This document shows positions 18,913 to 26,681 of a stretch of DNA of 64,000 bases, piece after piece. Below the pieces are notes generated by a model, which worked only from the letters and a program-made list of their open reading frames with translations, was not told the DNA's origin and searched no databases. The position numbers and the translations under genes are program-made. This DNA comes from Arcobacter nitrofigilis DSM 7299 (GTDB lineage Bacteria; Campylobacterota; Campylobacteria; Campylobacterales; Arcobacteraceae). Location of the stretch: assembly GCF_000092245.1 (NCBI RefSeq), contig NC_014166.1, forward strand, positions 3,128,236-3,192,235, given 5' to 3'. Numbering within the stretch: position 1 is the stretch's first letter; every line of letters begins with the position of its first letter.

Positions 18913-20277
18913 TTATGCCTCCATAACCCAAGTATCTTTAAATCCACCACCTTGAGATGAATTAACTAAATAATTCCCAGCTTCCATTGCATATCGGGTT
19001 AAACCACACTGCCAAACTTTTGGCTCATCTGCCATGACAACATAAGCTCTAAAATCGGCTTTTCTAGGTACTATTTCATTATTTAAATAACACTCTTCAT
19101 CATAAAACTCTATTAACTCTTGGGCGATAAATCTTCTTGGACTTGCAGTAATAATAGTTTTTAAATCATCTAGTTGGATTTTAGACATAGAATGTCCAAA
19201 CATAACTCCATATCCACCAGCTTCTGCCACATCTTTAATAACTAATTTTTCAATATTATCAAAAATATATTTTCTATCTTTTTCAAAGTATGGTAAATAA
19301 GTTGGAGCATTACTTAATATTGGTTCTTCTCCTAAATAATATTTAATCATTTTAGGAACAAAATAATATATACCTTTATCATCAGCAACTCCATTTCCAG
19401 GAGCATTCATAATGGCAACATTTCCAGCTAAATAGGCTTCCATGATACCTGGAACTCCGATTAAACTCTCTTCATTAAAGTATTTTGGATCTAAAAACTC
19501 ATCATCAAGTCTTCTATAAACTGCACCAACTTTTATTTTTCTTCCATCATAGTTTTTAAAATAAAGTACTTTATTTTCTACTGTTAACTCATTGTTTCTA
19601 ACAAGATTTGCACCTATATTTTTAGCTAAATATGCATGTTCATAATATGCAGAATTAAATCTTCCTGGCGTTAAAACCACATTTATTCCACCACAATTTA
19701 CATAATTCATTGAATTTTCTAAAATCGAAGAATACCCTTTTATTGGTTTGATTTTAAGATTTTCAAAAAACTCTGGATAGAGTTTTCTATAGGTATCTCG
19801 AATAGATAAAGGATAACTTGCCCCACTTGGAACTCTTAAATTATCTTCTAAGATAACCCATTCATTTGATACAGTATCTTTTACTAAATCTATACCATTG
19901 ATATGAGTTCTGATTTTTTTAGAAGGAGAGATGCCTTCTAGTTGTTTTAAATAACCTTTTGCTTGATAAATAAACTCTTCTGGAATAATCTTGTCTTTTA
20001 AGATTTTTTTATGTGTATAAAGGTCTTCTAAAAATAGATTCAAAGCTTTGATTCTTTGACTTAAGCCCTTATCTAATTTATCGAACTCTTTTGAGTCAAT
20101 AATTCTTGGAATAACATCAAAAGGTAAGGATCTTTCTATAAAATTCCCATCTTTATATAGATTAAAATTTACAGCAAACTTATCCATATACTTTTTAAAC
20201 TCTTCAATCTTTTGCCTATCTTGGTTCGAAAATATCTCCCAAAATATTTCCGTAGCTACATTTTTAGTATCTAACAA
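18913..20277 (-). CDS. Circularly permuted ATP-grasp protein (split copy)
   Basis: The 454-residue protein is a stand-alone ligase of the circularly permuted ATP-grasp type. Conserved parts are GVPGIMEAYL, NAPGNGVADDKGIYY, VLTPGRFNSAYYEHAYLA, YRRLDDEFLDP, VAEAGGYGVMFG and FIAQELIEFY; it ends in SSQGGGFKDTWV. It starts with TTG, seven bases after a strong AGGAGG. It is followed at one base by the alpha-E gene. The pair runs convergently to the larger operon and duplicates its ligase/alpha-E function, but the sequences are clearly diverged, so the two ligases may act in sequence or on different amines. Confidence 0.85.
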   Translation of the reverse strand: MLDTKNVATEIFWEIFSNQDRQKIEEFKKYMDKFAVNFNLYKDGNFIERSLPFDVIPRIIDSKEFDKLDKGLSQRIKALNLFLEDLYTHKKILKDKIIPEEFIYQAKGYLKQLEGISPSKKIRTHINGIDLVKDTVSNEWVILEDNLRVPSGASYPLSIRDTYRKLYPEFFENLKIKPIKGYSSILENSMNYVNCGGINVVLTPGRFNSAYYEHAYLAKNIGANLVRNNELTVENKVLYFKNYDGRKIKVGAVYRRLDDEFLDPKYFNEESLIGVPGIMEAYLAGNVAIMNAPGNGVADDKGIYYFVPKMIKYYLGEEPILSNAPTYLPYFEKDRKYIFDNIEKLVIKDVAEAGGYGVMFGHSMSKIQLDDLKTIITASPRRFIAQELIEFYDEECYLNNEIVPRKADFRAYVVMADEPKVWQCGLTRYAMEAGNYLVNSSQGGGFKDTWVMEA

Positions 20278-20403
20278 TTTACACCTCCTAGGTCTATATT
20301 AAATTTTAATACTATTAATATAAAAAGGTTATAAATTATTTTTTATTTTTATTATAAATCTGTATAAAAAATATACTATTTTAATTAAATCGCTATTTTT
20401 ACC
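20278..20403. other. AT-rich upstream region of split ATP-grasp operon
   Basis: This stretch between the reverse-strand TTG start and the terminator at 20405 is almost pure A/T and contains no ORF. On the reverse strand TATAAT-like boxes occur, so it probably holds the promoter of the ATP-grasp/alpha-E pair. I cannot single out one box. Confidence 0.35.
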
Positions 20404-20404
20404 A

Positions 20405-20439
20405 TAAAAAAAGGGAAAAAGAAGTACTTTTTCCCTTTT
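20405..20439 (-). terminator. Terminator of the small heat-shock operon
   Basis: A 13-bp perfect stem (20409-20421 with 20427-20439, loop of 5) is followed on the reverse strand by a run of seven T. It ends the hsp20 plus small membrane protein transcript. Confidence 0.8.
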
Positions 20440-20526
20440 AACTCAAAAAATTCGTGCTTTTAAATTAAATATTAATTATTAAAAATTCTAGCACCTCCTA
20501 AAACTTTTTATATTTCATATCAAATT

Positions 20527-20634
20527 TTACTGAGCAATATATACCATTGTTAATAACACTGAAATAATATAAATTCCCAAGGTTATCAAATAATCTTTTT
20601 TATTCTTTTTTAATGCTGCTTTAAAATTATTCAT
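20527..20634 (-). CDS. Small single-helix membrane protein, hsp20 operon
   Basis: This 35-residue ORF starts 8 bp after the hsp20 stop codon. The ribosome site AAGAGAGAAG directly precedes the ATG. The protein has a basic cytoplasmic start (FKAALKKNKKDY) and one hydrophobic helix (residues about 15-34, including DYLITLGIYIIS). It is too short for most gene finders. A homologue of 31 residues lies at 24319-24414; both share the core DYLI-x-x-GIYII-x-x-x-x-T. The conservation of the core argues that both are real. The operon terminator at 20405 lies downstream. Function is unknown; co-regulation with a small heat-shock protein suggests a membrane-stress role, which is inference. Confidence 0.7.
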   Translation of the reverse strand: MNNFKAALKKNKKDYLITLGIYIISVLLTMVYIAQ

Positions 20635-20642
20635 CTTCTCTC

Positions 20643-21056
20643 TTATTTAATCTCTATTATTTTTTTATGTTTTTCTTCACTTAATTTAGGAATAACTACT
20701 TCTAGCACTCCATCTTTTCCTGATGCTTCGACGTTTTCTACATCTGCATTATCTGGAAGGGTAAAGCTTCTAGAGAACTTCCCAAAAGATGTTTCAACTT
20801 TATAATAATCTTCTTCTTTAACTTCTTCTTTTATTTTTCTCTCACCAGAAATTGTTAATACACCTTTATGAATGTCAACTTTTATCTCTTCTTTTTTAAC
20901 ACCTGGTAAATCAACATCAATATGATAGGCAAATTCACCCTCTCTTGTATTAACTACTGGGACAAAACCACTTACACCTTCATTAGAAGGATATTTATAA
21001 AAATCCTTTTCTAAATCTCTAAATTGTTTAAAAGGATCAAATCTAGTTACTAACAT
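20643..21056 (-). CDS. Small heat-shock protein, Hsp20/alpha-crystallin
   Basis: The 137-residue protein has a short N-terminal arm and an alpha-crystallin domain (about 38-130), with VDLPGVKKEEI, GVLTISGERK, the DYYKVETSFGKFSRSF strand and the family GVL motif in GKDGVLEVVIPK. Such proteins bind unfolding proteins without ATP and hold them for refolding. AAGGAG lies 11 bp before the ATG. The promoter upstream is a textbook sigma-70 type overlapped by a CIRCE-like HrcA operator, so induction on heat shock is expected. A 35-residue membrane protein follows in the same transcript. Confidence 0.9.
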   Translation of the reverse strand: MLVTRFDPFKQFRDLEKDFYKYPSNEGVSGFVPVVNTREGEFAYHIDVDLPGVKKEEIKVDIHKGVLTISGERKIKEEVKEEDYYKVETSFGKFSRSFTLPDNADVENVEASGKDGVLEVVIPKLSEEKHKKIIEIK

Positions 21057-21078
21057 ACTAAACTCCTTAAAAAATATT

Positions 21079-21101
21079 ACTTGATAACTTTTCTATCAAG
21101 T
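21079..21101 (-). promoter_or_regulatory. 5' UTR stem-loop of hsp20 mRNA
   Basis: ACTTGATA and TATCAAGT form an 8-bp stem with a 7-base loop. It starts about where transcription from the -10 box at 21109 should begin, so the mRNA would carry it at its very 5' end. A stabilising or temperature-sensing role is possible but not shown. Confidence 0.5.
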
Positions 21102-21108
21102 TAATGAA

Positions 21109-21137
21109 ATAATATCATATTTTTTAGCACTTGTCAA
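21109..21137 (-). promoter_or_regulatory. Sigma-70 promoter of hsp20
   Basis: On the reverse strand a perfect -35 TTGACA (21132-21137) is spaced 17 bp from the -10 TATTAT (21109-21114). The -35 box lies inside the spacer of the CIRCE-like element, so repressor binding would block RNA polymerase. Confidence 0.8.
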
Positions 21138-21150
21138 TATATAGTGCTAA
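21124..21150. promoter_or_regulatory. CIRCE element (HrcA operator)
   Basis: A perfect 9-9-9 inverted repeat: TTAGCACTT, nine bases, TAGTGCTAA (consensus TTAGCACTC-N9-GAGTGCTAA, differing only in the paired innermost base). It covers the -35 box of hsp20. Confidence 0.85.
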
Positions 21151-21155
21151 TAATT

Positions 21156-21182
21156 TTAGCAAACTGTCATAAATAGTGCTAA
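21156..21182. promoter_or_regulatory. Second, degenerate CIRCE-like element
   Basis: TTAGCAAAC, nine bases, TAGTGCTAA: one arm is perfect and the other keeps TTAGCA. It starts 32 bp, about three helical turns, from the first element, which would place two repressor dimers on one face of the DNA. Confidence 0.55.
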
Positions 21183-21248
21183 ATCTATAATTATGATTTT
21201 TTGATTTAATTTATGTGAATTTAAATGTAAATTTCTAAAGAAGGGAAC

Positions 21249-23297
21249 TTAAAGTGGAATTCTTATTCTAAAAGTAGTACCGTTATTCTTTTCACTTATG
21301 CAATCAATCTTTCCTCTTAGATTTATTGTTACCAAATTATAAATGATATTTAACCCTAAACCAATTGAACCATTTTTTCTATTTGTTGTAAAAAAAGGCT
21401 CATATATTTTTGATAAGTTTTCTTCTAAAATACCTTTCCCATCATCAGAATATTCAAAAATAAAAGAATTTCCCTCAATTCTTGCAATAAATGTAATAAT
21501 CCCTTTATCCATTTCACCATAAGCATGCTCTAAAGAATTTGAAATCAAATGTGTGAGAATTTGTGCAAAAAAGCCAGGATAAGAGTTAACTTCTAATCCA
21601 TCATCACACTTTAATTTGAACTCAATATTTTTATTTTTTATTAAACTATCAATGCTAATTAAAACACCTCGTATGTACTCAGCAACTTTAAAAACTCTTT
21701 TAACTTCTCCTGTATGGTCAACTGCAACTTGTTTAAAGTTTTTTATGATTTTTTCTGTTTTATCTAAGTTTGATACAATAACTTTAACTAACTCATTTGA
21801 ACTTTGTAAATAAACTTTCCACTCCTCTGGGGAAATTGAATTACTTTCATATTTTGAACTTATCTCTTCACAAATATATTCTAAATGTGATGCCCCAGTA
21901 ATTCCAAGTCCAATTGGTGCACTAATTTCATTTGCAACACCTGAAACTAAACTACCAAGTCCTGCTAGTTTTTCTGATTCTACAAGTTTATTTTGAGTTA
22001 TTATTAGATTTTCCATAGAAGCTTCAAGTTCATCATTTGATTCTTGCAAATCAAGATTTTTATTTTCTAGTTCTATTTCTAACATCTTTTTATCTTGAAT
22101 ATCTCTCCAAAGTCCATGTATTACCACTTCTTCATTTATAGCTATCTTTGTTAGTACAATTTCACACCAAAACTCTTTCCCTGATCTTTTTTTAAGAAGC
22201 CACTCAAATCGTATACTATCTTTTTCTAAACATTTATTAATATACTCTTTTCCTAAAGTGTTAGAAGATACACCATTTGGTTGAATTTCGGGGGATATCT
22301 TATCTGGATCTAAATTTAAAAATTCTTCTTTGTCATTAATTTCAAATAATTTCAATAGTGCGGGATTACAATCAATAAATTTCTCATCTTTTAATAAACT
22401 TATTCCATCAGAAGAGTCATTAAAAAGTGTTTCAAAAACTTTCTTTTCTTCTTCTAACTCTTTTGTTCTAAGTCTCACATCTTCTTGGAGCTTAGAATTA
22501 AATGTTTTTATTTTTTCTTCTTGTTCTTGCAATTGATGTATATCTTCAACAATTTTATCTCTCATGCTTTCAAAATTTGTTGATAGTATTTTTAATTCTT
22601 TTACCCCTGATACATTTATTTCTGCATTAAAATCTCCAGAGGCAATCTTTTTTGAAACATTTGATAACATATCAATAGGTTTTAACACTTTTCTTACAAT
22701 TACTATAACTATTAAGGAAATAGCAAGAATAATTATTAAGGAAATGCCTAAAAACATATCTCTAAATGTATATAATTCTTGATATTTAATCTTTTTATCA
22801 ACTCTATAACCAATAATCCAATTCCAAGGTTCGAAATGTTTAAAGATAATCCATTTCCCATCCTCTTTTATAACAATTTCAAAATTGCCATTTTTTTCTT
22901 TCATTATTCTTTTGTATTCTTCTTTATCTTTATATAAATTATTGTTATCTTGTTCATTATAAATTCTATGCAATAATAAAAAACCCTTTTCATTTATTAT
23001 AAAAGGAAAAATGCCTTTAGTATTTTTATTAAAAACATTTTTTATAATACTCAAAGTTCCTTTTTTAAATGACTCTTCATAAGACTTTTCCATTTGTGTT
23101 TTTAAAAGTGTTTGATATTTTTGATTTATAAGATAGATAATATTGTCAATTTTTTCATTGTATATTTTCTCTTGTGATATATCTATTTCTTTTTTTAAAT
23201 AATTGTAAGAGAAATAAAAAATAGTACCTATCCCAAGTATTATTACTAAAAGGATTGAAATTAGAAGTTCCGTTTTTAAAGAGCTATTTTTTATCAT
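21249..23297 (-). CDS. Membrane sensor kinase-like protein (Cache/HAMP/PAS), phospho-His replaced by Asn
   Basis: The 682-residue protein has a membrane helix (about 10-30), an extracytoplasmic sensor region with Cache-like features (about 31-175), a second helix (about 180-203), a HAMP linker (about 204-258), a coiled coil, a PAS domain (about 285-405), a second coiled coil and a kinase core. The N, G1 and G2 boxes look intact (LISNSLEHAYG, SDDGKGI, GSIGLGLNI). The H-box reads GVANEISAPIG: the expected His is Asn456 (codon 21930-21932), one base from a His codon. Autophosphorylation on the usual residue is therefore not possible. It overlaps the binding-protein gene by 4 bp and is probably a partner of it. 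Confidence 0.8.
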   Translation of the reverse strand: MIKNSSLKTELLISILLVIILGIGTIFYFSYNYLKKEIDISQEKIYNEKIDNIIYLINQKYQTLLKTQMEKSYEESFKKGTLSIIKNVFNKNTKGIFPFIINEKGFLLLHRIYNEQDNNNLYKDKEEYKRIMKEKNGNFEIVIKEDGKWIIFKHFEPWNWIIGYRVDKKIKYQELYTFRDMFLGISLIIILAISLIVIVIVRKVLKPIDMLSNVSKKIASGDFNAEINVSGVKELKILSTNFESMRDKIVEDIHQLQEQEEKIKTFNSKLQEDVRLRTKELEEEKKVFETLFNDSSDGISLLKDEKFIDCNPALLKLFEINDKEEFLNLDPDKISPEIQPNGVSSNTLGKEYINKCLEKDSIRFEWLLKKRSGKEFWCEIVLTKIAINEEVVIHGLWRDIQDKKMLEIELENKNLDLQESNDELEASMENLIITQNKLVESEKLAGLGSLVSGVANEISAPIGLGITGASHLEYICEEISSKYESNSISPEEWKVYLQSSNELVKVIVSNLDKTEKIIKNFKQVAVDHTGEVKRVFKVAEYIRGVLISIDSLIKNKNIEFKLKCDDGLEVNSYPGFFAQILTHLISNSLEHAYGEMDKGIITFIARIEGNSFIFEYSDDGKGILEENLSKIYEPFFTTNRKNGSIGLGLNIIYNLVTINLRGKIDCISEKNNGTTFRIRIPL

Positions 23298-24262
23298 TTT
23301 ACTAACACCGCATTATCAATTAATTCAAAAGGGAAAACTATATTAAGCTTTTTTGCTAAAGTTGTATTTATATAAATATTTGCTTTTTTATTTACAACTA
23401 TTGGTATATTTTTTATGTTTTCACCCTTTAGAACTCTAAGGGCTGTATTCGCTACCCACTTACCTTGCTCTTCAGGCTTATTAGCAAAAATTAGCAAAGC
23501 AAAATTATTTAAAGTAATATCCCAAGCAGCAGATGGTATTTTAGTCTCCTTTTTGACAAAAGCTTTTAGCTTTTCTTTATTTTTATCCCAATTTACTAAA
23601 GCCCCACTATTTCCAAGTAATAAAATATCTACATTATTTTGTAAATATATAAAGTTCTTTTCCCATTCTTCTATTGTTGTTGCATGCCTTTTAGTAATTT
23701 TTTGATTTAACTGCTTTTCAAAAAATTGATTCTGTATTTTGACACTGAAAGAATCATCATCTAAAGTACCTATTCTCGTCCCCTTTGCATATTTTTTTAA
23801 AGTATCAATTAGTTGGGGGATAAGCTGAACTTCTTCCATTCCAGTTATATTATTAGGTAGTTGATCATACTTCTTTATGGTGCCATTTATACCACAAAAA
23901 ATAATTGGAATAGTTGAGTTTTTAAAATAGGGTAAAATAACATATTTAAAGGCATTATCATCAGAAGCAATAATCACATCAGGTTTAAAGTTTTCAATTT
24001 GATTTTTGATTTTTTGAGCTATTTTTATTTTATAGGCTTCATTATTATTTCTTTTAGAGTCCATTTCGACTCTTTTAAACTCAAGGGGAATTTTAGATTT
24101 AAGAAGTGTATCTTTTATGCTTTTTTCAATCCCATCACTCCAATAAAGACCAGAATGATAGGAATTAATATAAAAAACTCTTTTTTTTACAATAAGATTT
24201 TCTGCTTTAATAAAGCTAAAGAATAAGATTAATGAAAAGAATATAATAAAAATCTTTTTCAT
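23294..24262 (-). CDS. Periplasmic ABC-type substrate-binding protein (PF04392-like), orphan sensor partner
   Basis: The 322-residue protein has a signal peptide (1-20). It then shows the two-lobed binding-protein pattern seen in the ABC-sugar/TrpX-like group: FYINSYHSGLYWSDGIEKSI, FKPDVIIASDDNAF, IPIIFCGINGT, TRIGTLDDDS and PSAAWDITLNN. No ABC permease or ATPase gene is nearby. Instead it overlaps the downstream sensor kinase gene by 4 bp (ATGA), so it most likely presents a ligand to that sensor rather than serving uptake. A TATAAT box lies close upstream (24281-24286), overlapping the region that precedes the AAAGGA ribosome site. The ligand is unknown. Confidence 0.75.
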   Translation of the reverse strand: MKKIFIIFFSLILFFSFIKAENLIVKKRVFYINSYHSGLYWSDGIEKSIKDTLLKSKIPLEFKRVEMDSKRNNNEAYKIKIAQKIKNQIENFKPDVIIASDDNAFKYVILPYFKNSTIPIIFCGINGTIKKYDQLPNNITGMEEVQLIPQLIDTLKKYAKGTRIGTLDDDSFSVKIQNQFFEKQLNQKITKRHATTIEEWEKNFIYLQNNVDILLLGNSGALVNWDKNKEKLKAFVKKETKIPSAAWDITLNNFALLIFANKPEEQGKWVANTALRVLKGENIKNIPIVVNKKANIYINTTLAKKLNIVFPFELIDNAVLVK

Positions 24263-24318
24263 AATACGTACTTTTCCTTTATTATAACATAACTTACAGA
24301 TAATTGATATGACATATA

Positions 24319-24414
24319 TTAATTAGTGATTATTGCATAAGTTGTAATAATAGTTATAATATATATTCCTATTACAATTAAATAATCATTTATATTAGTA
24401 TTTATATTATCCAT
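24319..24414 (-). CDS. Small single-helix membrane protein (paralogue)
   Basis: This 31-residue ORF is preceded by AAGGAG and its own candidate promoter. The protein is mostly one hydrophobic helix (NDYLIVIGIYIITIITTYAI). It shares DYLI-x-x-GIYII and a following Thr with the 35-residue protein at 20527-20634. The ribosome site lies in a possible alternating hairpin (24419-24449). The gene lies between typA, which has its own terminator, and the binding-protein gene 56 bp downstream. Function is unknown; the shared core and good expression signals argue against chance. Confidence 0.65.
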   Translation of the reverse strand: MDNINTNINDYLIVIGIYIITIITTYAIITN

Positions 24415-24418
24415 TCTT

Positions 24419-24449
24419 TTCTCCTTTTTATAGGAGAAAAAATTCTCCT
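24419..24449 (-). promoter_or_regulatory. Alternative hairpins that can mask the ribosome site
   Basis: On the reverse strand AGGAGAA occurs twice, at 24443-24449 and as the ribosome site at 24419-24425, with TTCTCCT between them (24432-24438). The middle piece can pair with the first copy (loop of four T, ribosome site free) or with the second (loop ATAAAA, ribosome site blocked). The duplication is exact over seven bases. Confidence 0.55.
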
Positions 24450-24467
24450 ATTTATTTTGTTTTATTA

Positions 24468-24496
24468 ATTATCTTGCGCCTCATATGAAACTTCAA
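24468..24496 (-). promoter_or_regulatory. Candidate promoter of the 31-residue protein
   Basis: On the reverse strand TTGAAG (24491-24496) is 17 bp from GATAAT (24468-24473). The transcript would begin about 12 bases before the switch-like hairpin. Confidence 0.45.
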
Positions 24497-24529
24497 GTTC
24501 TTCCTTTTTTTAATTTACTTTTTAGACAT

Positions 24530-24562
24530 AAAAAAAGGGAAGAGCTAAAAAGCCCTTCCCTT
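24530..24562 (-). terminator. Terminator of typA
   Basis: A 12-position stem with one mismatch (24535-24546 with 24551-24562, loop AAAA) is followed on the reverse strand by a T-run. It lies directly after the typA stop codon. Confidence 0.8.
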
Positions 24563-24585
24563 CGCAAAATTTAGTATTCTAAATT

Positions 24586-26400
24586 TTATTCGAATTTTGT
24601 CTTTTTAGCTGTTCTTTTTCTAACTGTTGGGTCAAGTTCTCTTTTTCTAACTCTTACAGACTTAGGAGTAACTTCAACTAACTCATCTTCTTCAATCCAC
24701 TCTAGTGCATTTTCTAATGACATCGATCTTGGTGGGACTAATTTAATAGCTTCATCAGCACCAGAAGATCTTACATTTGATTGTTGTTTCCCTTTTGTAG
24801 GGTTAACATCTAAATCATTACCTTTAGCATGCTCACCAATAACCATACCGTTGTATACTTTATCTTGAGGCTTGATAAACATAACCCCTCTATCTTGTAA
24901 GTTGAAGATTGAATAACCTAATGCTTCTCCATTTTCCATAGAAACTAAAGCACCATATTTTCTCGATTCAACAACTCCAGAATATGCTCTAAACTCTAAA
25001 AATGAGTGGTTCATAACACCCTCACCTTTTGTTTCAGTTAAGAACTCTGTTCTAATACCAATCAATCCTCTTGCTGGGATTTCAAATTCTAGTCTTGTAT
25101 ATCCAGAACCCATTGGTACCATATTTGTCATATTCGCTTTTCTTTTTCCAAGTTTTTCAATAATTGCACCACTATGTTCATCTGGTAAGTCAATAACTAA
25201 ATGCTCAAATGGCTCCATTTTTACACCATCTTCAACTTTAGTAATAACTTCAGGTCTTCCAATACAGAACTCAAAACCTTCTCTTCTCATGTTTTCTGCT
25301 AAGATACAAATTTGAAGCTCACCTCTTCCGTTTACTTTAAATTTACCTTCACCATATTGCTCATAATTCATAGCAATATTAGTATTCATTTCAGCTCTTA
25401 ATCTCTCATCAATTTTATTTGAAGTTACATATTTACCTTCAGTTCCAGCTAATGGAGAATCATTAACTGCAAATGTTACAGATAATGTTGGCTCTTCAAT
25501 ATGCATAGGATCAAGAGGCATAGGATCTGTTGGATCACAAAGTGAATCACCTACGTCAATTGTTTCAAAACCTGCAACAGCAACAATGTCACCAGTCCCA
25601 GCTGTTTTGATATCGAATCTATCCATACCCTTAAATCCAATAAGTTTAGAAACTCTACCTTTAATTTTTTCCCCATCTGCTTTACATAATAAAACTGTCT
25701 CACCCATAGAGATAGTTCCATTAAATATTCTAGCAATACCGATTTTTCCAATGAAGTTATCATAATCAAGTGTGAAAACTTGAAGTTGGAGACCATTTGA
25801 ATCATCACCAACTGGTTTAGGAACTTCTGTTAAAATTGTTTCAAATAGAGGAGTTAAGTTTTCATTTGCATCTTCTAAAGCAAGTTTTGCATAACCATCT
25901 CTTGCTGCTGCATATACAACTGGAAACTCTAGTTGTGATTCACTTGCACCCATTTGATCAAAAAGGTCAAATACTTCATCAACAACTCTATCTGGATCTC
26001 CACCTGGTTTATCAATTTTGTTAATAACAACAATTGGTCTATGTCCTAGTTGAAGTGCTTTTTTAACAACAAACTTAGTTTGTGGCATAACACCTTCTTG
26101 TGCATCAACAAGTAATAAAACAGAATCAACCATTTTTAAAACCCTCTCAACTTCACCACCAAAATCGGCGTGTCCTGGAGTGTCAATAATGTTAATTCTT
26201 ACATCCTTATAGTCAATAGCTGTATTTTTAGAAAGGATTGTAATACCTCTTTCTTTTTCAATAGCATTACTATCCATAACTCTTTCATCTACATGCGTAT
26301 GGGCTGCGAAAGTTCCTGATTGTTTTAACAACTCATCAACTAATGTTGTTTTACCGTGGTCAACGTGTGCGATTACGGCAATATTTCTTATGTCTCTCAT
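24586..26400 (-). CDS. typA: GTP-binding protein TypA/BipA
   Basis: The 604-residue protein has the full translational GTPase set: G1 [12 protein letters not shown] (residue about 10), G2 region [11 protein letters not shown]3 [13 protein letters not shown]4 [12 protein letters not shown]-Tu domain II, EF-G-like domains and the TypA-specific C-terminus (about 480-604) follow. Length and order match BipA across bacteria. It acts on the ribosome, in 50S assembly and stress adaptation. The promoter -10 box lies at 26429, and a strong terminator follows. It is divergent from yedE. Confidence 0.95.
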   Translation of the reverse strand: MRDIRNIAVIAHVDHGKTTLVDELLKQSGTFAAHTHVDERVMDSNAIEKERGITILSKNTAIDYKDVRINIIDTPGHADFGGEVERVLKMVDSVLLLVDAQEGVMPQTKFVVKKALQLGHRPIVVINKIDKPGGDPDRVVDEVFDLFDQMGASESQLEFPVVYAAARDGYAKLALEDANENLTPLFETILTEVPKPVGDDSNGLQLQVFTLDYDNFIGKIGIARIFNGTISMGETVLLCKADGEKIKGRVSKLIGFKGMDRFDIKTAGTGDIVAVAGFETIDVGDSLCDPTDPMPLDPMHIEEPTLSVTFAVNDSPLAGTEGKYVTSNKIDERLRAEMNTNIAMNYEQYGEGKFKVNGRGELQICILAENMRREGFEFCIGRPEVITKVEDGVKMEPFEHLVIDLPDEHSGAIIEKLGKRKANMTNMVPMGSGYTRLEFEIPARGLIGIRTEFLTETKGEGVMNHSFLEFRAYSGVVESRKYGALVSMENGEALGYSIFNLQDRGVMFIKPQDKVYNGMVIGEHAKGNDLDVNPTKGKQQSNVRSSGADEAIKLVPPRSMSLENALEWIEEDELVEVTPKSVRVRKRELDPTVRKRTAKKTKFE

Positions 26401-26428
26401 ATATTCTCTTTAGATATTAATTTTCGCG

Positions 26429-26434
26429 ATTATA
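26429..26434 (-). promoter_or_regulatory. -10 box of typA
   Basis: Perfect TATAAT on the reverse strand, 29 bp before the ATG. AAAGAGA precedes the start as ribosome site. Confidence 0.55.
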
Positions 26435-26499
26435 CTAAAAAAATGCTTAAGTTTTATCATTTTGAGTAATATAAAATGAATTTATTTTTTTTATTTGTC

Positions 26500-26527
26500 A
26501 AAAGGGTAAAATATATTTTACCTTTTT
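26500..26527. repeat. Long inverted repeat between typA and yedE
   Basis: AAAAGGGTAAAAT pairs with ATTTTACCTTTT, with one G-U pair and a very short loop. It lies between the two divergent promoters, so it does not end either gene. It could be an operator or the terminator of a small RNA; I see no evidence for either. Confidence 0.4.
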
Positions 26528-26566
26528 ACATAAAAATAAGATTCTTTTTGTTAAGATGCGTCTCAG

Positions 26567-26644
26567 ATTTGTGGCACAAATAGATATGATTTTTCTCGTT
26601 CATATCACTCTTCAATAACTTAATTCTTTTACTCTTTAAAAGAA
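26567..26644 (+). promoter_or_regulatory. Three consecutive hairpins ahead of yedE
   Basis: Three perfect inverted repeats follow one another: ATTTGTG-G-CACAAAT (26567-26581), GATATGA-N10-TCATATC (26583-26606) and TTCTTTTA-N5-TAAAAGAA (26624-26644). They end 24 bp before the ribosome site AAGGAG (26669). They could form a structured leader or operators for yedE-yedF. Confidence 0.45.
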
Positions 26645-26681
26645 ACTTTCAAAATAAAATATATTGTTAAGGAGACTTTGC

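Noticed and set aside
24440..24485. Tiny basic ORF (about 10-14 codons, MRRKIINKTK) before the 31-residue gene
   Set aside because: It overlaps the predicted promoter and has no homologue at the sister locus; chance is likely.
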